Shown here one piece after another: positions 45,254 to 53,273 of a stretch of DNA of 57,627 bases (position 1 is its first letter; every line of letters starts with the position of its first letter). A model generated the notes under the pieces. It was not told where the DNA came from. It saw nothing but the letters and a program-made list of their open reading frames with translations, and did not search any database. The position numbers were made by a program, and so were the translations under genes. The stretch is from positions 1-57,627 of the forward strand of contig NZ_JADCDA010000078.1 in the NCBI RefSeq assembly GCF_020252405.1, written 5' to 3'. This DNA is from Aestuariivirga sp. Its GTDB lineage: Bacteria; Pseudomonadota; Alphaproteobacteria; Rhizobiales; Aestuariivirgaceae.

Positions 45254-46189
45254 ATGGCCCGCGCCTATGCATCGATCATCCTGAAGGCCCCCGTCGAAAC
45301 CGTGTGGTCCATCGTGCGCGACTTCAACGGCTTGCCGAACTGGACGGGCGGCGGCGTCACCAGCTCGAAGATCGAGAAGGGCCTCGACGCGGACGTGGTG
45401 GGCTGCATCCGCTCCTTCCACCTCGCCAATGGCGCGCATGTGCGCGAGCGCCTGCTGATGCTGGACGATGCGAAGCGCCGCTTCAGCTATAATTTCGAGA
45501 CGCCGGCTTTTCCGGTGAGGAACTATCTCGCGACACTGGGGCTCCACCCCGTCACCCACACCGACCAGACCTTCGCCGAATGGGAGGCCACATTCGACGA
45601 AGCGCCGGAAGACGAAGGCAAGTATCGGAAGATCGTCTCCGACGGCGTCTTCGCCGCCAATTTCAGATCGCTTGCGGCGCTGCTTGCCAGGACGAAGCCG
45701 GAGAAGCCCGCAGGCGCCGAGCGCTGGAAGGGATTTCAGCCCAACAAGGTGTGGACCTCGCGCGCCATCAAGGCGCCGGTCGATGATGTGTGGAAGGCGA
45801 TGCGCGACTTCGCCGGCATGGGCGGCTGGCACGGGGAGATCACCAGGATGCGCATGCTGAAGCGCCAGCGCTCCGACAAGGTCTCCGGCATCCGCGACTT
45901 CTATTTCGGCGAGGGGCGCCTGAACGAGGAACTCCTGCACCTCGACGACCGGGAGCGCAGCTTCTCCTACCGCATCACCAAGTGCGAGATCCCGTGGATG
46001 AACTATGTCTCCGGCCCGCGGTTATGGCCGGTGACGGCGGACAACACCACATTCGGCGTCTGGACCGGCGACTGGGTGGCGAGCCCGCAGGACGACGTGG
46101 TGCTGATCCCGCGCACCGAGCAGAACGTCTATCAGCGCGCCTTTGCGGAGCTGGAGCGGAATTTCCTTGGCAGGAAGCGGAAGCGGTAG
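45254..46189 (+). CDS. Tandem SRPBCC-domain protein
   Basis: This 311-residue protein holds two START/SRPBCC-type domains. Each begins with the same pattern: ASIILKAPVETVWSIVRDFNGLPNWTG near residue 5 and SRAIKAPVDDVWKAMRDFAGMGGWHG near residue 170; both continue with a FSY strand. Such folds bind hydrophobic small molecules or act as cyclases. Two copies in one chain is uncommon. GGAGG 8 bp before ATG 45254 and the 1-bp gap tie it to the UPF0261 gene. Confidence 0.8.
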   Translation: MARAYASIILKAPVETVWSIVRDFNGLPNWTGGGVTSSKIEKGLDADVVGCIRSFHLANGAHVRERLLMLDDAKRRFSYNFETPAFPVRNYLATLGLHPVTHTDQTFAEWEATFDEAPEDEGKYRKIVSDGVFAANFRSLAALLARTKPEKPAGAERWKGFQPNKVWTSRAIKAPVDDVWKAMRDFAGMGGWHGEITRMRMLKRQRSDKVSGIRDFYFGEGRLNEELLHLDDRERSFSYRITKCEIPWMNYVSGPRLWPVTADNTTFGVWTGDWVASPQDDVVLIPRTEQNVYQRAFAELERNFLGRKRKR

Positions 46190-46196
46190 TCCTCAC

Positions 46197-46233
46197 TTCC
46201 CTTCTCCCGTTGCGAAGCAATGGGAGAAGGGAA
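46197..46233. terminator. Long hairpin between convergent genes
   Basis: TTCCCTTCTCCC (46197-46208) pairs perfectly with GGGAGAAGGGAA (46222-46233), and the loop pairs further (GTTGC with GCAAT, one wobble). It lies between the ends of the SRPBCC and mutarotase genes and could terminate both. Confidence 0.6.
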
Positions 46234-46242
46234 ATCTTCCGA

Positions 46243-46572
46243 TCAATCCGTGTGGAACACGTTCTCCATCTCCGCCCACCATTCGCCCTCCTTCCTGGTC
46301 TCGAAGGGCGTCTGCATGGGGTCGGTGATCTTCCACCACTCCTGCATGCGCGGGACGTCCGCCATCTTCCTCATGTCGGCCCCGAAATCGCTGCCGTGAT
46401 ATTCCCAGTAGGCGAAGAGCATGTTCTCCGGCTCCTTGAGGAAGATCGTATAATTCCGGATGTTCGAGTCAGCGATGGCCTTCAGCACCTCGGGCCAGAC
46501 GGCGGCGTGGATGCGCCTGTATTCCGGGATGACCTCCGGCTTCAGCTTGATGACGCGTCCCATTCTCTGCAT
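46243..46572 (-). CDS. rhaM: L-rhamnose mutarotase (DUF718 family)
   Basis: This 109-residue protein matches RhaM, which interconverts alpha and beta anomers of L-rhamnose. It has MGRVIKLKPEVIPEYRRIHAAVWPEVL with the conserved His and Trp, NYTIFLKEPENMLFAYWEY and WWKITDPMQTP. Family length is about 105. No rhamnose isomerase, kinase or aldolase is nearby, so the sugar could be another deoxy sugar. It is divergent from an SDR gene 75 bp away. Confidence 0.88.
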   Translation of the reverse strand: MQRMGRVIKLKPEVIPEYRRIHAAVWPEVLKAIADSNIRNYTIFLKEPENMLFAYWEYHGSDFGADMRKMADVPRMQEWWKITDPMQTPFETRKEGEWWAEMENVFHTD

Positions 46573-46647
46573 ATGCGGCTGTCCTCTCCCTGCCATTGAC
46601 CGCTGGCGTTCGGCACGGGAAGATCGCCAAAAACGGGAGGCGAGACA

Positions 46648-47418
46648 ATGGGTGACTGGACGAAAAGATTTGGCCTCAAGGGCAAGCATGCGCTGGTGAC
46701 AGGCGCCAGCAAGGGCATCGGGCTTGAGACCGCCAGGGTGCTGGCGGATGCGGGTGCGGACATCGCCGCCGTGGGCCGCGACCGCGGGGGACTGGCGGAA
46801 GCGAAGGCAGCCGTGGAGGCGCTGGGCCGGCGCTGCGTGGCGATTTCCGCCGACATGGCCACGGCCGATGGCCCGGTGAAGGCGGCGCATGATGCGCTGG
46901 CGGCTTTCGGGCACATCGACATTCTGGTGAACAATGCCGGCATCGCGCTGATCGACCGGCTGGAGGATGCCAAGGTCGCCGACTGGGACGCCACCATGGC
47001 GGTGAACCTGCGCGCGCCCTTCCTGCTGGCGCGCGAGCTCGTTCCCGGCATGATCGGACACAAGGGCGGCAAGATCATCAACGTCTCCTCCCAGGCGGGC
47101 GTCGTGGGGCTGGAGGGGCACGCGGCCTATTGCGCTTCCAAGGGCGGCCTCAACATGCTCACCAAGGTGATGACGGTGGAGTGGGCAAAGCACAACATCC
47201 AGATCAACACGGTGTGCCCCACCGTGATCCTCACCCCCATGGGCGAGCAGGTGTGGGGAAAGCCGGAGAAGGGCGACCCGATGAAGGCCAAGATCCCCGG
47301 CGGCCGCTTCGGCAAGCCGATGGAAGTGGCGGATGCGATCCTGTTCCTGGCGTCCTCGGCCTCGGACATGATCTGCGGGCATGACCTGCTGGTGGATGGG
47401 GGCTACACCGCCATCTGA
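46648..47418 (+). CDS. Short-chain dehydrogenase/reductase
   Basis: This 256-residue classical SDR has TGASKGIG (cofactor loop), NNAGIAL, the catalytic Ser in NVSSQAG, YCASK with Tyr and Lys, and a C-terminal GHDLLVDGGYTAI. It resembles sugar and polyol dehydrogenases. Divergence from rhaM suggests a role on a sugar. GGGAGG lies upstream of ATG 46648. Its 3' end faces another SDR 22 bp away. Confidence 0.82.
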   Translation: MGDWTKRFGLKGKHALVTGASKGIGLETARVLADAGADIAAVGRDRGGLAEAKAAVEALGRRCVAISADMATADGPVKAAHDALAAFGHIDILVNNAGIALIDRLEDAKVADWDATMAVNLRAPFLLARELVPGMIGHKGGKIINVSSQAGVVGLEGHAAYCASKGGLNMLTKVMTVEWAKHNIQINTVCPTVILTPMGEQVWGKPEKGDPMKAKIPGGRFGKPMEVADAILFLASSASDMICGHDLLVDGGYTAI

Positions 47419-47440
47419 CGGCGCGGCGCGGTCGCCTGCC

Positions 47441-48133
47441 TCAATAGGTGGCGCGGCCGCCGGAGACGTCGAACACCGCACCCGTCGAGAAGGAGCATTC
47501 CTCGCTCGCGAGCCAGCAGACGAGGCTTGCCACCTCGTCCACCTTGCCGAGCCGGCCCATGGGGATTTTCGACAGCATGAAGTCGATGTGGCTCTGCGGC
47601 AGCTGGTCGAAAATCGGTGTCCGCACGGCGGCGGGCGTCACGCTGTTCACCGTGATGTTGGTCTTCGCCAGTTCCTTGGCCAGCGACTTGGTGAAGCCGA
47701 TCACGGCGGCCTTGGAGGCCGAATAGGCGGACGCGTTGGGGTTTCCCTCCTTGCCGGCGATCGAGGCGATGTTGACGATGCGGCCATAATCATTGGCCAG
47801 CATATGCGGGACAACCGCGCGGTTGGTGAAGAAGGCGCCATCGAGATTGATGGCGATGGTCTTGTGCCAGTCCTCGATCCTGACGTCGAGCACGGTGGCG
47901 GTGGGCCCGGCGATGCCGGCGCTGTTCACCAGCACGTCGATGCCGCCCAGCTGCCTCACGGTTTCCGCAGCGGCGGCCTCGACCGAATCCCAGTTCGAGA
48001 TGTCGGTTTTTATGCCGCCTTGCATGTCCCAGACAACGACCTTGCCGCCCTCGGCTGTGATGCGCCTGGCCACCGCCTCGCCGATACCCGAGAGACCGCC
48101 GGTGACGACGGCACGCCTGCCTTGAAATCTCAT
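47441..48133 (-). CDS. Short-chain dehydrogenase/reductase, possible sugar-acid dehydrogenase
   Basis: This 230-residue SDR has VVTGGLSGIGEAVARR, NSAGIAGP, NIASIAGKEG with the catalytic Ser, YSASK and TGAVFDVSGGRATY. It resembles 2-keto-3-deoxy-L-fuconate or galactitol-type dehydrogenases. It is the last gene of the minus-strand ABC transporter operon, 34 bp after a small membrane protein gene, so it probably oxidises an intermediate of the imported sugar. Confidence 0.8.
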   Translation of the reverse strand: MRFQGRRAVVTGGLSGIGEAVARRITAEGGKVVVWDMQGGIKTDISNWDSVEAAAAETVRQLGGIDVLVNSAGIAGPTATVLDVRIEDWHKTIAINLDGAFFTNRAVVPHMLANDYGRIVNIASIAGKEGNPNASAYSASKAAVIGFTKSLAKELAKTNITVNSVTPAAVRTPIFDQLPQSHIDFMLSKIPMGRLGKVDEVASLVCWLASEECSFSTGAVFDVSGGRATY

Positions 48134-48167
48134 GTCCCGATTTTCCCGTTCTTCATCTTGCGCCGAT

Positions 48168-48620
48168 TCAGGTCCGCGTCCTGTTCATCGCGGTGATGGC
48201 GAGCGCCAGCACGGCCGCCGCGGCGGCGATGCCCCAGACCAGCGGCTGGCGCCAGAAGGGCGGCGTCGCCAGCTGCGCCTTCCCCGCCAGCGTGTTGGGA
48301 TCAGGCGGCCTGAGAAAGAAGGCGCCATAGAGATGCGCCGCACCGATCGCAATCAGCAGCACGATCAGGAAGATCATCGCCACCACCATGGCGACGGTGA
48401 CGACGCTGCGGACCTTCACGCCCGGCTGGGCCATGGGCAGCAGATTGTTGATGAGACCGGCGATCACCACCAGCACGCTGCCCACCGCGAAGAGCTGCAG
48501 GCTGAAGGGCTGGAAGATCAGCAGCAGCGCGAAGATGCCGAGGCCTATGATGACAAATTCGAGGCGCAGCGCCTGCTGGCGCGCCATGCCCGGATCCTGT
48601 CGGTGCTCTTGGCTGCTCAT
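48168..48620 (-). CDS. Small integral membrane protein of the ABC transporter operon
   Basis: This 150-residue protein has about four hydrophobic helices (LEFVIIGLGIFALLLIF, LFAVGSVLVVIAGLIN, VVTVAMVVAMIFLIVLLIAI, LVWGIAAAAAVLALAI). I do not recognise the family. It overlaps the upstream ATPase gene by 4 bp. The position, small size and membrane nature recall GlpU in the rhizobial glycerol transporter operon, though I see no sequence match to it. Confidence 0.7.
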   Translation of the reverse strand: MSSQEHRQDPGMARQQALRLEFVIIGLGIFALLLIFQPFSLQLFAVGSVLVVIAGLINNLLPMAQPGVKVRSVVTVAMVVAMIFLIVLLIAIGAAHLYGAFFLRPPDPNTLAGKAQLATPPFWRQPLVWGIAAAAAVLALAITAMNRTRT

Positions 48621-49705
48621 GCGCGCACCGCCTTGCCGTCCTCGCCGAAGAAATGCGTCTGCCGCGGGTCGGGGCGCAGATGCAGCGCCTCGCCTACCTT
48701 CACCCGCTTGTCGCGCGGCACAACCACGCGGATGTCGCCGCCCGACGCGGTGCGGGCATGGATCAATGTCTCCGCTCCCATCGGTTCGATCAGCTCGGCC
48801 TGGGCCGCGATGGTGTCGCCCGCCCTGTCCTGCGCCGCGGTGAAGGCGCGCGGCCGGATGCCGACGGTGATTTTCGACGGCCTCAGCCGCGACACGGCAG
48901 GGTCGGCCGCGATGCTGAGCGGCTGGCCGGCCAGCATCACATCCGCCTTGCCGCCGCCGAAGCTTATGAGATCGGCCTCCACCAGGTTCATCTGCGGCGT
49001 GCCGATAAAGCTTGCGACGAAGACATTGACGGGTTTGGCGAAGACCTCGTGCGGCGTGCCCACCTGCTCGATCACGCCATCCTTCATGATGGCGATGCGG
49101 CTCGCCATGGTGAGGGCCTCGAGCTGGTCATGCGTGACGATGACGGTGGCCTTGGAGAGGCCGGTCAGCACCTCCTTGATCTGGCCGCGCATCGAGTGGC
49201 GCAGCTCCACGTCAAGCCGCGACAGCGGCTCGTCGAAAAGGAAGCAGTTGGGATCGCGCACGATGGCGCGCGCCACCGCGAGGCGCTGCTTCTCGCCCTC
49301 CGAAATCTGGTTCGGCATGCGGTCCAGCACCCCGGTGAGGTGCATGATCTGCGCAACCTTCATGACGCGGGCATCGGACTGGGCCTTGGACAGGCCCTCA
49401 TAATGCAGCGGCATGGCGATGTTCTGGCCCACGTTGAGCGCCGGATAGAGCGCGTAGAACTGGAACACCATGGCGATGTCGCGCCGCTGCGGCGGCAGAT
49501 CGTTCATGCGCTGGCCGGCGATGATGACGTCTCCGCCGGTGGCGCGTTCGAGCCCGGCGATCATGCGCAGCGTCGTCGTCTTGCCGCAGCCCGAAGGGCC
49601 GAGCAGGCAGACCACCTCGCCGGCCTCGACCTTCAGGTCCGCATCCTTCACCGCGGTGAAGGCGCCGAACTGCTTGGTGACTTTGCGGATTTCGATCGTC
49701 GGCAT
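48617..49705 (-). CDS. Sugar ABC transporter ATPase with degenerate signature motif
   Basis: This 362-residue MalK/UgpC-like ATPase has Walker A GPSGCGKT (residues 36-43), Q-loop MVFQFYALYP, Walker B FLFDEP and switch histidine in VTHDQLEAL (residue 192). Its signature reads ISEGEKQR (from residue 134) instead of LSGGQ. A C-terminal TOBE-type domain follows. The partner ATPase at 53274-54365 has the opposite defect, so the pair probably forms a heterodimer with one competent ATP site. It is 1 bp from the upstream permease gene. Confidence 0.88.
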   Translation of the reverse strand: MPTIEIRKVTKQFGAFTAVKDADLKVEAGEVVCLLGPSGCGKTTTLRMIAGLERATGGDVIIAGQRMNDLPPQRRDIAMVFQFYALYPALNVGQNIAMPLHYEGLSKAQSDARVMKVAQIMHLTGVLDRMPNQISEGEKQRLAVARAIVRDPNCFLFDEPLSRLDVELRHSMRGQIKEVLTGLSKATVIVTHDQLEALTMASRIAIMKDGVIEQVGTPHEVFAKPVNVFVASFIGTPQMNLVEADLISFGGGKADVMLAGQPLSIAADPAVSRLRPSKITVGIRPRAFTAAQDRAGDTIAAQAELIEPMGAETLIHARTASGGDIRVVVPRDKRVKVGEALHLRPDPRQTHFFGEDGKAVRA

Positions 49706-49706
49706 G

Positions 49707-50651
49707 TCAGCGCTTCACGGTTCCGAAGGTCACGCCCCGCAGCAGGTGGTTCTGCAGGAAAAAGGTGACGAGGAAGACGGGTATGAGGAACAGGGTTTCG
49801 ATGGCCGCCAGCAGCGTCCAGTCGGTGCCGCGGCCGCCGGACGAGACGGCCTGGTTCATGGCGACGGGCACGGTGCGCGTGTCAGGACCCGACAGAAGCA
49901 GCGCGAAGAGAAACTCGTTCCAGGTGAGAATGAGACCGAAGACGAAGGTGGCGGCAAGACCCGCGATAACCTGCGGCAGGGCGATCTTGAAGAACACCCC
50001 GGTGTCAGACGAACCGTCGATGCGCGCGGCATCCTCCACGTCGAGCGAGAGCTCGTCGAAGAAGCTCTTCATCATCCAGATGGTGAAGGCCAGGTTGAAA
50101 GCGGTGTAGAGCAGGATGATCCCGGTATATGAGCCGGAGAGGCCCACCACGCGGAACATCAGGATGACCGGGATGATGACAACGATGGCCGGCAGCATGC
50201 GCGTCGTCAGGATGATGAAAAGATAGGTGTCATTGCCCTTCAGCGGATAGCGCGAGAAGCCGAAGGCGGCGAGTGTGCCGATCACCAGCGCCAGCAGCAC
50301 GGAAGACGAGGCGATGACGATGGAGTTGAAGAAATAGCGGTCGAAGCCCGTGGGCTCCGGCGCGCCCCCCGCCGTCATGGAGCGCATGAACACCGAGCCG
50401 AAATTCTCCAGCGTGGGCGTGAATACGAACTGCTCCGGGATGAGGCCGAAAAGCGAGGTGGGCGACAGAGTCGGCGGCACGGACAGGGCCGCGTCCTGCG
50501 GTTTGAAGGCGGTGAAGATGATGAACAGCACGGGCAGGAAGTAGATGAAGGACACGATGGCGACGGCCAGCGTCCGGCCCCAGCCCGCCTCGCCCACGCC
50601 GCTCGCCTTGCGGAAGCCAAGCGTCTCCCAGATGGAGTTGTGTTCGGCCAT
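49707..50651 (-). CDS. Sugar ABC transporter permease (MalG type)
   Basis: This 314-residue inner-membrane protein has about six helices and the EAA loop EDAARIDGSSDTGVFFKIALP for docking an ATPase. A large periplasmic loop after helix 1 (about residues 50-105) is longer than usual in MalG. It follows the other permease by 3 bp. Together they form the channel for the substrate brought by the binding protein at 51792-53225. Confidence 0.9.
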   Translation of the reverse strand: MAEHNSIWETLGFRKASGVGEAGWGRTLAVAIVSFIYFLPVLFIIFTAFKPQDAALSVPPTLSPTSLFGLIPEQFVFTPTLENFGSVFMRSMTAGGAPEPTGFDRYFFNSIVIASSSVLLALVIGTLAAFGFSRYPLKGNDTYLFIILTTRMLPAIVVIIPVILMFRVVGLSGSYTGIILLYTAFNLAFTIWMMKSFFDELSLDVEDAARIDGSSDTGVFFKIALPQVIAGLAATFVFGLILTWNEFLFALLLSGPDTRTVPVAMNQAVSSGGRGTDWTLLAAIETLFLIPVFLVTFFLQNHLLRGVTFGTVKR

Positions 50652-50654
50652 GGC

Positions 50655-51713
50655 TCAGGCTCCCTGGCTGCGGCGGTTGGCGATGTAGAGGTAGAGATTG
50701 GTGAGCACGATCACCATGAACAGCATGAGATAGGACAGCGCAGCGCCTTCCGATGTCTTGTTCTGTTCGTTGGCGATGCGGATCAGGTGGTAGGAGATCG
50801 TCATGGTGTCATTGCCGCCCTTGGTGAGCAGGATGACGAGGTCTGCGAGCTTGAAGGCCTCGATGGTGCGGAACAGCAGCGCCAGCATCAGCAGGCCGCG
50901 GATATAGGGGAAGGTGATGGTCCAGAACTGCCGCCACTTGGACACGCGGTCGATGGCGGCCGCCTCATAGAGGTATTTCGGCACCGAGACGAGACCCGCC
51001 AGCACAAGCAGCATGACGAAGGGCGACCACATCCAGGCATCGGCGAAGACGATGCCGGTGACCGCGCCCACCTTGGAGCTCATCAGGATGAACTGGCCGC
51101 CAGTGATGGAATTGACCACGTAGGAGAGGATGCCGAAGGTCGGGTCGTAGTAGTAGGTGAAGAACACGCCGGACGCGACGACGGAGAGCATCATCGGCGT
51201 CAGCACGAGAATGAGAAGGTACTTGCGCAGCGGGAATTGCTTGGCAAACAGCATGGCCAGCAGGAAGCCGACGATCATCTGCGCCGTGACGGTGAGGACC
51301 ACGAACATCGCCGTGTTGATCAGTGCATCCCAGTTAGCGGGCGCCGCGATTTCGTTTGTTAGAACCTTGATGTAGTTGTTGAGGCCGATGAAGCGGATCG
51401 ACTGCTGGTTTGACTGATAGGCGAAGAAGGATAGGCCCAGCGACCACAGCAGCGGAAAGATGTTCATGACGAAGAGCACGGCGATGGCCGGCGCCACGAG
51501 CAGGCCGCCATAATACTTGCGGCGGTAGGCATTGACCACGAAGGCGGCGGCGATCATGGCCGCCATGGCGCCGACGATCCAGAAGGCGATGCCTGCGGGC
51601 AGCGCCAGCACGGCCACGACCGAGACGACGAGCCCTACCAGGATGGCGAGCTTCCAGTTGTCCAGCGTCACGCTGAACAGGGCCGGAGGGGCGGCTGTGG
51701 CAGTCATGGACAT
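50655..51713 (-). CDS. Sugar ABC transporter permease (MalF type)
   Basis: This 352-residue inner-membrane protein has extra N-terminal helices (LAILVGLVVSVVAVLAL and IAFWIVGAMAAMIAAAFVV) before the six-helix permease core. Its EAA loop is EAAAIDRVSKWRQFWTITFP. ATG 51713 is chosen; an ATG two codons on is equally possible. It lies 78 bp after the binding-protein gene. Confidence 0.9.
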   Translation of the reverse strand: MSMTATAAPPALFSVTLDNWKLAILVGLVVSVVAVLALPAGIAFWIVGAMAAMIAAAFVVNAYRRKYYGGLLVAPAIAVLFVMNIFPLLWSLGLSFFAYQSNQQSIRFIGLNNYIKVLTNEIAAPANWDALINTAMFVVLTVTAQMIVGFLLAMLFAKQFPLRKYLLILVLTPMMLSVVASGVFFTYYYDPTFGILSYVVNSITGGQFILMSSKVGAVTGIVFADAWMWSPFVMLLVLAGLVSVPKYLYEAAAIDRVSKWRQFWTITFPYIRGLLMLALLFRTIEAFKLADLVILLTKGGNDTMTISYHLIRIANEQNKTSEGAALSYLMLFMVIVLTNLYLYIANRRSQGA

Positions 51714-51791
51714 CGTTGCATGGATTCCGGGTGGGAGAAGCAAAGAGGGCGCGGGGTTGGCCAGGCCACCCCGCGCCCCGGTTCAGTCACG

Positions 51792-53225
51792 TTACTGGAT
51801 CAGGCCCGCTTCGGTCAGCAGGTTCTGCTGGAACTTGGCGATGTTGTCGAGCGTGGTCTTGGCGTCCTGCTTGCCGGTGATGGCAAGGTCGAACTGGTCC
51901 TGCTGCTGGGTAAGCAGTTCATAGAACTGCGGCACGTGCCAGACGTCCTTCTGCCAGTCGAGCTGCGGGGCCCAGGCGCGGTTCCACGGACGGTAGGTCA
52001 CGTATTTGGGATCCTCATAGACCGACTTGATGGCCGACTGGCCGCCGCTTGCTGCGAACTGGTGCTGGATATCGGGGCTGAGCCACCACTTCACGAATTC
52101 CACGGCTTCCTTGATCTGCGCGTCGGTCGTCCAGGTGGTCAGCACGAAGGGCTGGCCGCCGATGTTGGACCAGCGCACCATCTTGCCGTCAGCACCCATG
52201 GTGCCCGGCATCTGGCCGAAGACCAGCTTGTCCGAGACCTTGGAGGTCTTGGGATCGAGCGAGGCCTCGCCAAGCCCGATCCAGTTGATGTTCATGGCCA
52301 CCTTGCCTTCACGGAACAGTTCGTCCGTCTTGAAGATGTCCATTGTGCCGGTTTTCGCAACAGGCGGCATGAACTCAAGCATGCTGAGATACTTCTCGAA
52401 CGCGGCCACGGCCTCCGGAGAGTTCACGACACCTTCGGCCTGGCCCTTGGGTGCTTGGGTTTCATCCCAGACGTTTCCACCCATCTGCCAGATGAACCCG
52501 TTGATTTGCATCGACGAGAAATCGTAGACTTTGCCCGCTTGGTAGGCGATGCCGTAGAAGTCGTCATCGGCAGGCTTTCCGGCCAGCATTTCGCCCTTCT
52601 TGCGGCGGAAGAATTCGCCGACGTTACGGAAGTCGTCCCACGTCATCGCGTCGAGTTCTTCACCCGTGCAGGGGAGTTTCTTGTTGTACTTGGCCTGGAA
52701 GTTCTTCTGCTCTTCCTCGTGGCAGAGGATGTCGGAGCGCGCGAAGTTCACAAGCACATCTGGAAACTGCGGGAAGCCATAGAAATTCGGCGTCTTGTGC
52801 GGGTACGTCGAGTATGCATCACGAGGATTCGGATGCATGCTCTCCATCACCGCCTTGAACTCAGGGTCGGCGTCAAGAAGGTCATTGACCTTCCGGAAGT
52901 AACCGCCCTCGACAAACGCGCCGAGCCACTGCGAGTCAGAGACAACAAAGTTGTACTTCTGCTCTCCGGACGTCAGCGACGCGTTGACCCGCGTGTAGAA
53001 ATCTCCCCACGGAATGAAGTCGACATCGAGCTTCACGGTGTTGCCGGACTTCGGCTTGTACTGCTCATCGAAGAATTTCTTCATGATGCGGGTTGGCGGC
53101 CAATCCGGCACCGCCATGGTCAGCGTCACTTCTTCCGCAAGGGCTTGAGCCGCCCCTCCGGTCAGCAGGGTCGCGGCGAGGCCTGCGGCGGCCGCGAACC
53201 CTTTCATCTTCGTCATTACGGTCAT
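51792..53225 (-). CDS. Extracellular sugar-binding protein
   Basis: This 477-residue periplasmic binding protein has a signal peptide (MTVMTKMKGFAAAAGLAATL and on to AQALA) and mature start EEVTLTMAVPDWPPTRIMKKFF. The two-lobed type 1 sugar-binding fold is indicated by GEQKYNFVVSDSQWLG, VAMNINWIGLGEAS and PWNRAWAPQLDW. Aromatic residues are frequent, as expected for stacking on sugars. Two cysteines (LCHEE and LPCTGE) may pair. The ligand is unknown. Confidence 0.9.
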   Translation of the reverse strand: MTVMTKMKGFAAAAGLAATLLTGGAAQALAEEVTLTMAVPDWPPTRIMKKFFDEQYKPKSGNTVKLDVDFIPWGDFYTRVNASLTSGEQKYNFVVSDSQWLGAFVEGGYFRKVNDLLDADPEFKAVMESMHPNPRDAYSTYPHKTPNFYGFPQFPDVLVNFARSDILCHEEEQKNFQAKYNKKLPCTGEELDAMTWDDFRNVGEFFRRKKGEMLAGKPADDDFYGIAYQAGKVYDFSSMQINGFIWQMGGNVWDETQAPKGQAEGVVNSPEAVAAFEKYLSMLEFMPPVAKTGTMDIFKTDELFREGKVAMNINWIGLGEASLDPKTSKVSDKLVFGQMPGTMGADGKMVRWSNIGGQPFVLTTWTTDAQIKEAVEFVKWWLSPDIQHQFAASGGQSAIKSVYEDPKYVTYRPWNRAWAPQLDWQKDVWHVPQFYELLTQQQDQFDLAITGKQDAKTTLDNIAKFQQNLLTEAGLIQ

Positions 53226-53273
53226 GTCAGGTTTCCTCCCATGGTTAACCGTTAGGCTTCTGGCCGCTTGGCG

